64,000 bases of DNA from Nakaseomyces glabratus (Eukaryota; Ascomycota; Saccharomycetes; Saccharomycetales; Saccharomycetaceae). This document shows, one piece after another, positions 11,700 through 21,685 of this stretch. The position numbers were made by a program, and so were the translations under genes. Under the pieces are notes generated by a model. That model was not told the DNA's origin. It saw only the letters and a program-made list of their open reading frames with translations, and ran no database searches. Where the stretch lies: positions 496,001 through 560,000 of the forward strand of contig NC_088961.1 in NCBI RefSeq assembly GCF_010111755.1. Direction: 5' to 3'. Position 1 is the stretch's first letter, and every line of letters starts with the position of its first letter.

Positions 11700-14441
11700 T
11701 TATAAAGTGAGCTCTGGAAACTTATGGTCAAACTGTTGTGTTTGTTGAGAACCACCTACTGAATATGACAATTTTACTCTCATTTTTAAATTACCGGTGC
11801 CTGACACTTTTAAGGTCTGTTTGATAATGCCATTAGCAGGAATATTGACAGATGGATACAGTTGACCTAAAACAACTTTTAGTGTCTTAGTAACAGCTAC
11901 CAAACATTGAAGATTGGATACCTCAACATCTCCGTTGTTTTTATAGTATATCTCCAGATGAGCAGAAGTGTCATCTTTAGTGATTTTACTAGCGTAGATT
12001 TCTAGGCAATCAATAGTTTGCAATAAAGTACAGCTTTCTGGAAGTGTGAGTTTATCTTCATTATTTTTGCTAGTTTGGCCTTGTGATTGAATACCATTAT
12101 TGTTTTCGCCCAATAGTAAATCAGCAAGTAAGTTTGTGTTATTTTTCTGTTGCTGCTTAGTATCTTGTACATCAGTATCACCCAGTAAGTCAAGTAACGG
12201 ATCATGCTTTCGATCAGATTGCTTTCCGTTATCCAAATGCGATATGGATGTAACTGGCTTTTCTGTTTTAACAGCTCTTTCGAACTGAGGCATAGCATCC
12301 AAAATTTGTTTCCTAATACTTTCAGGCTGGCTAAAAATGATCTCATACTGTGTCGCTTTTGCCTGAAGTAATAAGTCAGTATTTTTTGTTTGTCCAACAA
12401 TGATTTGCCTTAACTTTTCTATCAATGCAAAATCTTGTATCCTAACTGAAAGCTTTAAAGCCGCAGTTAATACATAATGATTAATTTTTAGATTGGTCCT
12501 GATATATTGCGTATCTTTCAATTTCAGATAATTTACAATTGTCTTTTCGTTTATCGTTTTACCATACGTTTCATTTAACTTAGAATCGCTCTGAAGTGCT
12601 TGTAATACAATATCTCCATATTCACCTATGCACCATATTGATACAAGCTGCCACCCTAAGTTTCCTTCTTCAATAAATTCATCTTCGGTAGTTTTATCCG
12701 TTGACTCCATAACCTCCCTTAGTGATATATCCAGCATTCTAATAATAACATCAGTCTTGTAATTTACTTCCAATGTATTATTAAAAGCAATTAGAATATC
12801 ACTGATACGATCAACAGGGATATAAGAGCCCACTAATTTCAAAATTTTAACAAAAACAGAAAGTCTCCAATTATTATCTATATTTTCTCCTTGTTCTTCC
12901 GAAATTTCACCAAACTTATCAACTATGTGATTCACAGCAAATATAATTAAATCCTTTGAGTCATCTATATCTTCTCCAAATGAGTTGATCTTGTAGCTGG
13001 ATGAATAGCCCCCCTTCGCGGAACCATTGTTCATAACAGATTTCGCGAGGAAGTTCAAGACCTCATTGATAAGCTCAACCAAATTATCCTTGTCCATGAT
13101 TGCAAAAGTTAGCTCAAGTGCACGCATTCTAATAGATATGTCTTGGTCGTTCAAGCATCTGGAGATGAACTTCCGATGTCTTCTAACAGCTTCAGGTTCT
13201 GATGGAACGACCTTTAATAGCATGTTTAACGCGACATATTTGGTATTGTTTTGTGCTGTGATCACAGCAGTGGTGGGCTTCTTTCCTCCGACACTACGTG
13301 GAGACAAGAAGTTACCTAGAATATTTATACCCAGCACTTGCAAGGGCTTAGGTAGCTGCAAGTCGAATATAGTCCTTGTGATCTCGTATAGTACAGCCTG
13401 GCCGCTTGATTTAGTGGAGTCAGTGTTTGTAGCGATATTTGTTAGCAAGTCGTTGAATCCATCCACTTGCTCTTGGTTAATTTCTGTAGCCAACTTATGG
13501 TAAGCTTTGAAGTATAGTCTCAATGTAGTGATAACTTCACATTGCAAGAACGGGTCCGAGACGCCTTGTACGTCGAACTGTGGGTCCAAGTTTCTGGATG
13601 ATAAACTAGCGAGAACTTGGTAGAAGTCATCTAGGAAAGAGGACTCTGAGAATATTTTGATCATTTGCTGTGCCAAGTTTTGTCTGTATGCCATGTCTTC
13701 GGGATCGGACTCGGATGTTTCCTGTGGAGTTACCAGGTTCGTAATTGCTGTGGCGATGGCCTGGAAGAGTCTTGACAAACCGATCAGCACACCATGGGCC
13801 GCGGACAGGCTCGTCAGGCTCGATCTATACTCTTTCAGCAAAGTCAGGAACAAGTCAATTGGGACAATTTCGAGGAGCTGGGAGTCCTTTGCGATCAGCT
13901 TGGCACAGCACTGCAGCGCCTTCTTCAGTATATAAGGATCGGTGCTGTAGGTCTTCAGCAGGCCCTCTACGTCAGGGTAGAGGTCTCTAGCCAGTTCAGG
14001 GGAGGACAAGAACCCCAATGCGGTCAGTGCCAAAGATACCACGTACTTGTTTGGGTGTTTCAGGTCATTATTGATCAGGTTTGTGAGCAAAGTGAGCAGG
14101 TCCTGCGACTCGTCGAGCAGCAATGTAGTCGACAGGTATCCGAGCCGCTTATCGATGTACTGGTCTGAGGCGATCAGGTTTATGCACTCGACCTGCCCGA
14201 AGTGCGTGCGCTCGCCCAGGATGTACAAGTACAGCAGCTTGATGATGTTGTTACGCTTCTTGTCAGAGGAGAGGTGGTCATCTCTGAGCTTCGTCCTTAT
14301 CTTAGCTGCCTGTTTGTTGATTATGGCACGCTCGTCGGCTAGAGTCTTTGCGTTGCGCACGTCCTTGATGAAGTTCCTGAGCGAGCTAGAGCCGTTGTAA
14401 GTCCCGCTGGACCCTTTCTTAGAAGAACTTCTGCGCATCAT
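11700..14441 (-). CDS. APL4: AP-1 clathrin adaptor gamma-adaptin Apl4
   Basis: The frame from the ATG at 14441 encodes 913 residues, against 832 in S. cerevisiae. The open frame continues to a TTG at 14510, but the first ATG is at 14441 with a second directly after it. The trunk begins with the signature SLRNFIKDVRNAKTLADER, followed by alpha-solenoid repeats to about residue 620. A polar hinge rich in Gln, Asn and Asp spans roughly 680-790 and carries clathrin-box-like LLDLLGD and LLADLLLGE motifs. A C-terminal ear domain ends the protein. Family knowledge: with Apl2, Apm1 and Aps1 it forms AP-1, which sorts cargo between the trans-Golgi and endosomes. The extra length is mostly a Ser-rich N-terminus and hinge insertions. 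It is divergent from CSR2 across a GC-rich promoter. Confidence 0.96.
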   Translation of the reverse strand: MMRRSSSKKGSSGTYNGSSSLRNFIKDVRNAKTLADERAIINKQAAKIRTKLRDDHLSSDKKRNNIIKLLYLYILGERTHFGQVECINLIASDQYIDKRLGYLSTTLLLDESQDLLTLLTNLINNDLKHPNKYVVSLALTALGFLSSPELARDLYPDVEGLLKTYSTDPYILKKALQCCAKLIAKDSQLLEIVPIDLFLTLLKEYRSSLTSLSAAHGVLIGLSRLFQAIATAITNLVTPQETSESDPEDMAYRQNLAQQMIKIFSESSFLDDFYQVLASLSSRNLDPQFDVQGVSDPFLQCEVITTLRLYFKAYHKLATEINQEQVDGFNDLLTNIATNTDSTKSSGQAVLYEITRTIFDLQLPKPLQVLGINILGNFLSPRSVGGKKPTTAVITAQNNTKYVALNMLLKVVPSEPEAVRRHRKFISRCLNDQDISIRMRALELTFAIMDKDNLVELINEVLNFLAKSVMNNGSAKGGYSSSYKINSFGEDIDDSKDLIIFAVNHIVDKFGEISEEQGENIDNNWRLSVFVKILKLVGSYIPVDRISDILIAFNNTLEVNYKTDVIIRMLDISLREVMESTDKTTEDEFIEEGNLGWQLVSIWCIGEYGDIVLQALQSDSKLNETYGKTINEKTIVNYLKLKDTQYIRTNLKINHYVLTAALKLSVRIQDFALIEKLRQIIVGQTKNTDLLLQAKATQYEIIFSQPESIRKQILDAMPQFERAVKTEKPVTSISHLDNGKQSDRKHDPLLDLLGDTDVQDTKQQQKNNTNLLADLLLGENNNGIQSQGQTSKNNEDKLTLPESCTLLQTIDCLEIYASKITKDDTSAHLEIYYKNNGDVEVSNLQCLVAVTKTLKVVLGQLYPSVNIPANGIIKQTLKVSGTGNLKMRVKLSYSVGGSQQTQQFDHKFPELTL

Positions 14442-14590
14442 CAATACGAATTGCCAAGGTAAGGTATGTTTAAGTCTCTGATTATACTTATGCGATTTAA
14501 GAATACCCAATTTTGACCTTGGGTCTGATATGCACCGTTATTATGAGATTAGAGACTAGGTGAGAGCTGGAGAAGCTACGAGTGAATAAA

Positions 14591-14636
14591 ATAGATTTAC
14601 CCGGATATAGATTTACCCGGCAATAGATTTACCCGG
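14591..14636. promoter_or_regulatory. Three tandem Reb1-type sites in a 16-bp repeat
   Basis: The 14-base unit ATAGATTTACCCGG occurs three times without change, starting at 14591, 14607 and 14623. Each copy holds TTACCCG, the reverse complement of the Reb1 core CGGGTAA. The cores are at 14597-14603, 14613-14619 and 14629-14635, about 156-194 bp upstream of the APL4 ATG. Reb1 is a general regulatory factor that clears nucleosomes at promoters. Binding is inferred from the motif. Confidence 0.65.
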
Positions 14637-15162
14637 ATACAATGTATGCAATTACACGAGAAATCATATGATGTTAGGTATACTGTAACACGGTGTGTCA
14701 TAAGTATTTGACATTGTCTCTGTGTGAATGTGTCTGTGTGAGTGTGTCTATGTGTGAGTGTATGACAGGTAAGACAGGTGAATGTGGCAGTGTGTGGGGG
14801 TGGGGGAGATAGAAAGTGTAAATCCGATATTCAAGGGAATTGCACTCCCCTTTTTGTTTTTAGGGGAGTGCTGGAGGAAGTGCTGGAGGAAGTGCTGGGA
14901 GAGGCTGCAGGGATGCATGAGTGTGGGGGTTGATGCGCAAAGAAAGTCTGTGGGGGGGAGTGGAAGGCACTGAAATTAGGAATTAGGGCCGCACAGTATT
15001 GCAAGTACAACAAAGTACAGTATACTACAACATTGTTTTCCTACGGATCTTTCAGAGGGGAACTTTGAAAAATTCGATGATCTTTACTCTCATCTCTTGG
15101 ACTGTCCCCCCTGCCAATCTTATCGATTCTGATTCGCTCTAACGACCCCCCTCCCTCGGCAC

Positions 15163-15172
15163 TATATATATA
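15163..15172 (+). promoter_or_regulatory. TATA box of CSR2
   Basis: TATATATATA lies 63 bp before the predicted CSR2 start. The short distance means the mRNA start could fall close to the first ATGs, which bears on the choice of start codon. Confidence 0.5.
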
Positions 15173-15199
15173 CATAACACATCATAAACGCATCATACA

Positions 15200-15325
15200 A
15201 TGCTTCCTTTAAGAGAAAAATGGCATAAAGACCAATGCTATCACATAACTACCATAGCAGTAATACGACTAGCGCTAGGCGGTCGACGGGTGTGCCGGCT
15301 TCGCCGGGCACAGCCCGTTCTGTGA
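15200..15325 (+). other. Upstream ORF overlapping the CSR2 start
   Basis: An ATG at 15200 opens a 41-codon frame that ends with TGA at 15323-15325, overlapping the first 30 codons of CSR2 in another frame. A second minimal ORF, ATG GCA TAA, lies at 15220-15228. If either is in the mRNA it should reduce scanning to the CSR2 ATG at 15235. Whether the transcript begins upstream of them is unknown. Confidence 0.35.
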
Positions 15326-18300
15326 TCAAGAGCACGCTGGCGTCGCTTATGGATGGTCCCGATATGCAGCAGCGGAACTATGTGCTCACGTCCGACACGT
15401 CTGCGATGAAGCGGTCGTCTAGTATACCGTACGGCTCGCAGCTGGCGCCGCCGGACGGGACCAGGACGAGGCGGCACAGTATTGCGGAGGTGACGCACCG
15501 CAAGAGACAGCCGAACCTGTTCGCTGTGAACTACTTGAACGACTTCTTGATGAACCGCGGGTTTCTGCCACAGCGGTCGCTCTTCCACAAGGACGACTGC
15601 ATGACGATATCCATGGCCACGACCGCGGACCCGGTGTTCTTGCCTACCACGTCCATCAAGGACGAGGAGGAGTACCTGAGCTCGATCTCGGCACCGCAGA
15701 GGCACGAAATGCAGGCACATCATTCTTCTTCCGCGGCTATTGCACAGGAGGAGGACCGCGATGATTACCCACCTTTAAATCTGGACTCTGCAGATGCAAG
15801 CACACTGACTCCTGCTAAGAAGCTGAACAATCCGTTTTTAGCAGATCTAGCCAGAGGCGCACCACATTACGATACAAACCCATTCTTGAACCCACCATCT
15901 ATCATGGACTCCCTAAACGAAAACAACGACTTGTCTCTGGCTTCCATGGATACACTTAACACTACACCGGATCAAAAGAAAAAGACTAAGAGGACACATG
16001 TCTCTGGAAGCATGACCCCAATGTCTATCGCTGTTATCGTATCAATAAAGGAGAAACCAATGAAGATGCCACGGATAATAGTTAACTTATCTTCCAATGT
16101 TAGCATACACTGGTATAATGGATTGCCTACGAATAAGAGCAAGTATGAAGAATTCTACCAGCTAAACTCTGTAAACTGGAAACTTTCTGCTACAAATTAT
16201 AACATTTACATCCCTGCGAATTCATACTCAGCAGACGATGTCCAACAGAACCTAGACATTGATGTGATTAGAGATTATGTGGTATTCAAGAATAAGAAGA
16301 CAAGCCATCGAAAATACGTAGAAAATAAGGCTAGCCTGAATAAGGAGTTACAGGACATGCTTAATGCTACTGATAGTGATGACTCAAAGACATCCAACTC
16401 AGCCGAGTCCAGCAAAAGCAGTTCCAGTCAAGAGAATGACAATTCTACAATATCACAATCATCGGAGACCACCTCCAAAGGTGGAAATGATCGCTCAACA
16501 AACAATTCTAATGGCCAGAATGAATTGGATGATGACGAACTATTCATGCCTGGTGATTATGTATTTGTTATCCCAGTAGCATTTGCAAACAGGGCGCCGG
16601 AGACACTTACAATGCCTTCGGGTAGAGTCTTCTATCGTCTGAAAATTCTTACAAATGCGGAAGCAGTGGATGATAATATTGCTGAGCGTCTACTAAACAG
16701 GCCACCTCTCTCTACTAATGCTTCTTCTAATGGTGCGCCTGTAACAATTTCCGCAAACGATTTAGACTGCTTCAAATCATCCGGGACCATGAGCCATTTC
16801 AGTAATGTGTCTACTCCGCCTCCACTAACTGTCCCACCTAGTTCGCAACTCCAAGCTTGCCCTCCAGAGACTTTCGATAGCCATTTGACACCGGGTCAAA
16901 ACTATGCAACTTCACAACACAAGGCAAGACAGTTGTCCCTTGATTATAGTAATATGCATAGCAACAATAATACATTAGGAACAAAAAATACTCGTCAAAG
17001 AGCTCACAGTAGTGTAGACACTAATACAATGAAGGAAATGAGAGCTAATCGCCGTGGAGACCAATTTGAATCTCATCAACTGTCTGCTACTAATGACATG
17101 AAAACAGACAGAAGAAAGCGGTCAGGAACAAACTCATGGTTCAAATCAATCAAAGACCAATTCTCTACATCAGTTGATAACAATACCGATACCCCGGACA
17201 CTAAATCCTTGACTGGAAAAATTTCACCTATCAGTATGTCTAGAAAGGGAAGTGTAACCGATCAAAGAAGGCCATCTGGTGAACTGAAAGCAAATGTTGA
17301 AAAGAACAAATACAGTATTTTCATCGATGAGCCAATAAATATTGTTCGTATGCCACCAGAACAGTCTTTGACTACTGCAGACAAACCAGTTTATGTTAAT
17401 AAGGTGTGGGCTGATTCTCTTGCATACGAGGTATCTTTTGGGAAGAAATATGTTCCAATAAATAGCGAAGTCCCTCTAGTTATAAAGTTATCACCATTAG
17501 TGAAAGATATTGAGATTAAACGAATAAGAGTCAGTGTTGTTGAAACTATAAAATATTCCAACATCAATAGGAAATATGAATATGATCAATTAGATCCTAT
17601 TCTGAAAGATCCATTCAGCCCGTATTATAGAGACTTGATTGCAAGAAAAAAGAAAACCAGGAGCCTACCTTTGCTTGAAATACGTTCTAGAGAAATAGGC
17701 AACAAGGCTCTTTGTGAAGAAGTGGTGGAAGGATGCTTAAATGATAATTTACTATCCTACAGTTCTGTAACCGACGAGTGCACTGAATTTAACAGAAGAA
17801 AAAATACAACAGAAAAGAAAACCAAATCTGTACCTTTAATTGAACCCATATGCGTAGAAACAACATTAAAACTTCCAAATCACATGGACTTTGATAGAAC
17901 AACTGCAAAAAACCTACCCCCATATGGTATTGAAAGTTTTGTCTCAGGTAATGCTGATGATGATTGGTACAGCTCAAGACAAAGCAGTGTTTTTGGATTT
18001 TTTAAGTCTCAAAAGAGCTCCAACTCGGTTAATTCATCACCAAGCAAAACAATGCACAAAAGTAGGACCAAAATATTCACAGAAGGAGGAATTACCGTGA
18101 ATACCAAGACCAGACACCATGAATCACATAGAGGCTTATACCTTGACAGCTCCTATTTCAGAAATATCAACTCAAAGCACAAGCTGGAGATTATGCTAAG
18201 AATAAAAAAGACAGACGAAAATGATCCCACAGTTGCAAAGAACTTTGAAATCGTTATCGATACACCAATTTATGTGGTCTCCGAACATTGTAGTAACGGT

Positions 18301-18909
18301 AACACCGAGTTACCCACTTATAATATGGCTTTATCAGATTCAACTAAAGTAATGTTGGCTTCAAATAACGTTCCACCACCCACATTTGAAGAAGCAACCT
18401 CTTCTTACTCATCACCTTTTGCAAGCCCAAGTGCATCTCCAAGAATAGCTGCCATTGCTGGACACTATGGCGGTTCTTATCCTGATTATAGTCCACTTGA
18501 TATGTCAAGGTCTGGCTCTATCAGTGTAAGATCAGATCTGTCGGTCGATACAGATTTACCGAACGTGGACCATCTGATGGCATCGCTGCCACCAGTCAGT
18601 ACCAATAACATGATAGATAGTGTACGGTCTACATATAATAACCTAGACGGTCTACTATCATCACATTCATCACTTGCCAATAAAAGAGAAACTTCTAACA
18701 GATCAGGTGTTGATGGTTTTGATACTACTTCAAATAATGGTAGTGATATGAACAAACCTAGGAATTTCCCAATCATAACTGTATCAGCTGCAGATGAGCT
18801 ATTCAAAAAAGATTACAGCATAATGACCACAAATGGCAGCGGTGACTATCCTGAACCTCCGAAATATGAAACGGTTGTCGGGGGATGTGACACACAGTCA
18901 AATCACTAA
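15235..18909 (+). CDS. CSR2: Alpha-arrestin Csr2/Art8 (Rsp5 ubiquitin-ligase adaptor)
   Basis: The 1224-residue protein (S. cerevisiae about 1119) is mostly disordered, Ser/Thr/Asn-rich sequence around an arrestin fold. The arrestin N-half begins near residue 260 (MSIAVIVSIKEKPMKMPRI), and the C-half lies near 720-970, including SLAYEVSFGKKYVPINSEVP. A PPKY motif close to the C-terminus matches the PPxY signal that binds the WW domains of Rsp5, and an LPTY sequence occurs further upstream. Family knowledge: such arrestins direct ubiquitination and endocytosis of plasma-membrane transporters; Csr2 is tied to glucose-regulated turnover of high-affinity hexose transporters. The first 480 bp are much richer in GC than the rest of the gene. 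Two upstream ATGs precede the start. It is syntenic with YPR030W. Confidence 0.93.
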   Translation: MLSHNYHSSNTTSARRSTGVPASPGTARSVIKSTLASLMDGPDMQQRNYVLTSDTSAMKRSSSIPYGSQLAPPDGTRTRRHSIAEVTHRKRQPNLFAVNYLNDFLMNRGFLPQRSLFHKDDCMTISMATTADPVFLPTTSIKDEEEYLSSISAPQRHEMQAHHSSSAAIAQEEDRDDYPPLNLDSADASTLTPAKKLNNPFLADLARGAPHYDTNPFLNPPSIMDSLNENNDLSLASMDTLNTTPDQKKKTKRTHVSGSMTPMSIAVIVSIKEKPMKMPRIIVNLSSNVSIHWYNGLPTNKSKYEEFYQLNSVNWKLSATNYNIYIPANSYSADDVQQNLDIDVIRDYVVFKNKKTSHRKYVENKASLNKELQDMLNATDSDDSKTSNSAESSKSSSSQENDNSTISQSSETTSKGGNDRSTNNSNGQNELDDDELFMPGDYVFVIPVAFANRAPETLTMPSGRVFYRLKILTNAEAVDDNIAERLLNRPPLSTNASSNGAPVTISANDLDCFKSSGTMSHFSNVSTPPPLTVPPSSQLQACPPETFDSHLTPGQNYATSQHKARQLSLDYSNMHSNNNTLGTKNTRQRAHSSVDTNTMKEMRANRRGDQFESHQLSATNDMKTDRRKRSGTNSWFKSIKDQFSTSVDNNTDTPDTKSLTGKISPISMSRKGSVTDQRRPSGELKANVEKNKYSIFIDEPINIVRMPPEQSLTTADKPVYVNKVWADSLAYEVSFGKKYVPINSEVPLVIKLSPLVKDIEIKRIRVSVVETIKYSNINRKYEYDQLDPILKDPFSPYYRDLIARKKKTRSLPLLEIRSREIGNKALCEEVVEGCLNDNLLSYSSVTDECTEFNRRKNTTEKKTKSVPLIEPICVETTLKLPNHMDFDRTTAKNLPPYGIESFVSGNADDDWYSSRQSSVFGFFKSQKSSNSVNSSPSKTMHKSRTKIFTEGGITVNTKTRHHESHRGLYLDSSYFRNINSKHKLEIMLRIKKTDENDPTVAKNFEIVIDTPIYVVSEHCSNGNTELPTYNMALSDSTKVMLASNNVPPPTFEEATSSYSSPFASPSASPRIAAIAGHYGGSYPDYSPLDMSRSGSISVRSDLSVDTDLPNVDHLMASLPPVSTNNMIDSVRSTYNNLDGLLSSHSSLANKRETSNRSGVDGFDTTSNNGSDMNKPRNFPIITVSAADELFKKDYSIMTTNGSGDYPEPPKYETVVGGCDTQSNH

Positions 18910-19399
18910 TGGACTGACTTGAATTTCTCGAGTCATACCCTCAAAACATATTTAATGCCTAGGGGTATTTGCATTTTAACGAAATGTTATGACATAATTT
19001 CATTATATGTTTTTTTTATTTTTTTTATCGTATATGTTTTTTTATTAATGGTTAAGTTATATATAAAGTATATTTCAATATCAATGGTTTAAAAAAACCA
19101 TATGTCGTCAATTCAGCGCAATAGTTTAATTCAACATCTATTGTTCAACTTCGACCAAAATTTGCTGCAGTCAGTCGATCGTTGGGATTTATTAATTACA
19201 GTGAAAAAAAAAGTAAACAATGGGCACGAAAGTTGAAAAAAAGGTTACAAATGTGCGATGCCCTTTAATCCCATAAGTAATATATAATTAGTATATCTAT
19301 TAATGCAGTTACTATCTCTACCATAATACTTCTTCATTGGTGATTCTGGCTTGTAGTTAAGTATTTCAGTTTCAACAGTTATTTGAAGCTCACAGATCA
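18910..19399. other. CSR2/NTO1 intergenic region
   Basis: This tandem-gene spacer of 490 bp is AT-rich, with T-runs and TATATA near 19008-19075 that probably serve CSR2 3'-end formation. A CACGAAA SCB-like sequence occurs near 19224. Nothing else was seen. Confidence 0.5.
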
Positions 19400-21685
19400 A
19401 TGTCGAGAGCCTCGAATGATGTTGGACCCAAACTTCGGGAAGAGAAGCACTTTAACGATTTTTATCCAGACCTTGATGCTAATGACCTAATCCCAATACT
19501 CGTCAGCCAAGAAACAGATCAATCACAGAGTGTGGATTCTCAGGATGAGATAATACGCAAGCAACACTACAAGCAATTGATATTCAATGGTTCAATTACC
19601 GTGGAACCAATAACAATTACGAAACAAGCCACAGATGTTCAACAGATACCGTACCCTGTGAATGACTTTGCAACTTTTATAGATGCCAAAAGATATTCAA
19701 AGAAATCTGTTGGGAATACACTAATTAGTAAATTTTATTCACAAGACCATATTCAAGGTAAGACCAAGAGGCGGCAGCAGAGAATAATTAATGCACATGA
19801 CAGTGATAAGATATATAAGGACAAATTTATGACTCACAGTAACCAAATTAAGAGAGATAAAGCAATACAATCACACTTTGAGGCCCTATCACCAAACTTG
19901 TCTGGGTTTATTCCTCAATATGATATGGACGAACAGGATGCACTATATCTAGAGTTTCTCAATCAATCACTGGGGGAAAAATACATAACAGCGGAGGTTT
20001 TTGAGATAATAATAACCATACTTGAACTAGAATGGTACCATTTGGATAAGCATATCCCACCAAAAATCACAGATACAAATGATAGTCAATTGAACTCGAT
20101 ACAACACCATGCAAACAAAGTTAGATATGAATTATACGGTTCAGATGATGGTACCGGTCTAACATCTGATCAAGCATGTGCTGTTTGTGATGGAACTGTC
20201 AGCACAACAACTAATATGATTGTCTTTTGTGATGGATGCGACATAGCCGTACACCAAGAATGCTATGGTATCGTCTTTATTCCCGAAGGCCAGTGGTTAT
20301 GCAGGCGGTGCTTTATTTCAAGAAACAAACAAGTAAACTGTGTGACATGCCCAAGTACTACTGGTGCATTTAAACAAACTCATACAGGCTCATGGGCCCA
20401 TGTTCTCTGTGCATTATGGATTCCAGAATTGGTATTCGCGAATCTTCATTATATGGAGCCTATTGAAGGTGTTGAAAATATTAATAAATCGAGATGGAAA
20501 CTTGTTTGTTATATATGCAAACTCAGAGTAGGGGCTTGCATTCAATGCTCAAATAAGAACTGTTTTGCTGCATACCATGTTACGTGTGCCAAAAGAGCGG
20601 GCCTCTGTTTGGATACACATGATACAAGTATTGCTGAAATGGCTTCAAAACATTATCAAATGCATCACCATGTTACATCTTACTGCGACAAGCATTCTCC
20701 TCCAGGCTGGCCTTCCTGTGCCGAAGGGATTATGAAAACACGCAGATACTTTGCTAATAGAGATGCAATCTCGGAGGTTTCTAAAGAGAAGCAACTGATT
20801 ACAAAGGGAGTTAATTCAGAAGACAAGAACTCTGCTCACTGGAAGACCAATAAAGGCACGCCTATTGCACCGATGTACTTTACTCATATTATTCAAAAAG
20901 TGTTGGTTATGTTTGACATTTCTAATGAGATACCTTTGAGTATATTATTATGTAAATATTGGGCAATGAAAAGAGAGTTGAGAAAAGGAGCTCCATTAGT
21001 ACGTGTTCATACCAATCTTTCCTATAACTCCCAAAATGAGAGTTATCTAAATGATCGAATTCAGTTTATCGACTCTCTTTTAGGTGATTTACAATCATTG
21101 GGCAATATTTCGAGATTAATAAAGGAAAGGGTGAATGCTACGAAGTCATTCAGAGCAACTAATAAAAAGATCAATGAAGTATTTACCAGCCCCAAGGAAT
21201 ATTTCTTCAGGAGGAATGTACTTTCGAAATTTCTGCATTTTAATGCCTTTACATCACTTCTAGCATTATTGGACAAACATACTATAGTAGATCATTCTGT
21301 AAACGCTTTAAGAAATTCGACCTCAGCAACATTCATTGAAAATGTCGAAGCTTTTGTGAATTTTGCTTCAACTAAATTGGATGAAACCAGACTCACTTCT
21401 GATTATATCCATAGAATTTCAAATTATGCAAAAGAGTTGTCAGCCCAGTTTGATAAGGTCGATTATGAAAGAGAAATTAATATGGATTTCGAAGTGAATA
21501 AGGAACATGATAAACTTTCGGTCTCCGAAAGACTATGGAAAGGTCCCATCTTGCAGCAAGAAGAAGGTTTATCCGATGTAGAGGAGTTAACCCCATCAGA
21601 GTCGCGCATTGTAAACAATTTGCCGATTGAAAAAGAGAAACCTACAAAGGTCAAAAGAAGAAAAAAGTGGAAGAAATCCTACTAA
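19400..21685 (+). CDS. NTO1: NuA3 histone acetyltransferase subunit Nto1 (PHD/BRPF family)
   Basis: The 761-residue protein (S. cerevisiae 748) has an Epl1-like segment near residues 165-185 (YDMDEQDALYLEFLN). A canonical PHD finger follows with Cys/His ligands from C260 to C304 (CAVCDG, CDGCDIAVHQEC, WLCRRC), and then an extended PHD with a zinc knuckle from C314 to about residue 435. A Lys/Arg-rich tail ends the protein (KVKRRKKWKKSY). Family knowledge: Nto1 bridges the acetyltransferase Sas3 in NuA3, the PHD reads H3K36 methylation, and the complex acetylates H3K14 in transcribed genes. It follows CSR2 and precedes SRO7, as in YPR030W-YPR032W. Confidence 0.96.
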   Translation: MSRASNDVGPKLREEKHFNDFYPDLDANDLIPILVSQETDQSQSVDSQDEIIRKQHYKQLIFNGSITVEPITITKQATDVQQIPYPVNDFATFIDAKRYSKKSVGNTLISKFYSQDHIQGKTKRRQQRIINAHDSDKIYKDKFMTHSNQIKRDKAIQSHFEALSPNLSGFIPQYDMDEQDALYLEFLNQSLGEKYITAEVFEIIITILELEWYHLDKHIPPKITDTNDSQLNSIQHHANKVRYELYGSDDGTGLTSDQACAVCDGTVSTTTNMIVFCDGCDIAVHQECYGIVFIPEGQWLCRRCFISRNKQVNCVTCPSTTGAFKQTHTGSWAHVLCALWIPELVFANLHYMEPIEGVENINKSRWKLVCYICKLRVGACIQCSNKNCFAAYHVTCAKRAGLCLDTHDTSIAEMASKHYQMHHHVTSYCDKHSPPGWPSCAEGIMKTRRYFANRDAISEVSKEKQLITKGVNSEDKNSAHWKTNKGTPIAPMYFTHIIQKVLVMFDISNEIPLSILLCKYWAMKRELRKGAPLVRVHTNLSYNSQNESYLNDRIQFIDSLLGDLQSLGNISRLIKERVNATKSFRATNKKINEVFTSPKEYFFRRNVLSKFLHFNAFTSLLALLDKHTIVDHSVNALRNSTSATFIENVEAFVNFASTKLDETRLTSDYIHRISNYAKELSAQFDKVDYEREINMDFEVNKEHDKLSVSERLWKGPILQQEEGLSDVEELTPSESRIVNNLPIEKEKPTKVKRRKKWKKSY

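Larger units (their letters stand above)
14442..15234. other. APL4/CSR2 divergent promoter region
   Basis: These 793 bp carry the triple Reb1 repeat (14591-14636), a GT-rich tract (about 14717-14763), a short GGAAGTGCTGGA direct repeat near 14874-14898, and a TATATATATA box at 15163-15172 ahead of CSR2. No gene is supported. Confidence 0.65.

Noticed and set aside
14442..14510. N-terminal extension of Apl4 from a TTG codon
   Set aside because: There is no ATG in the extension; the double ATG at 14436-14441 is the likely start.
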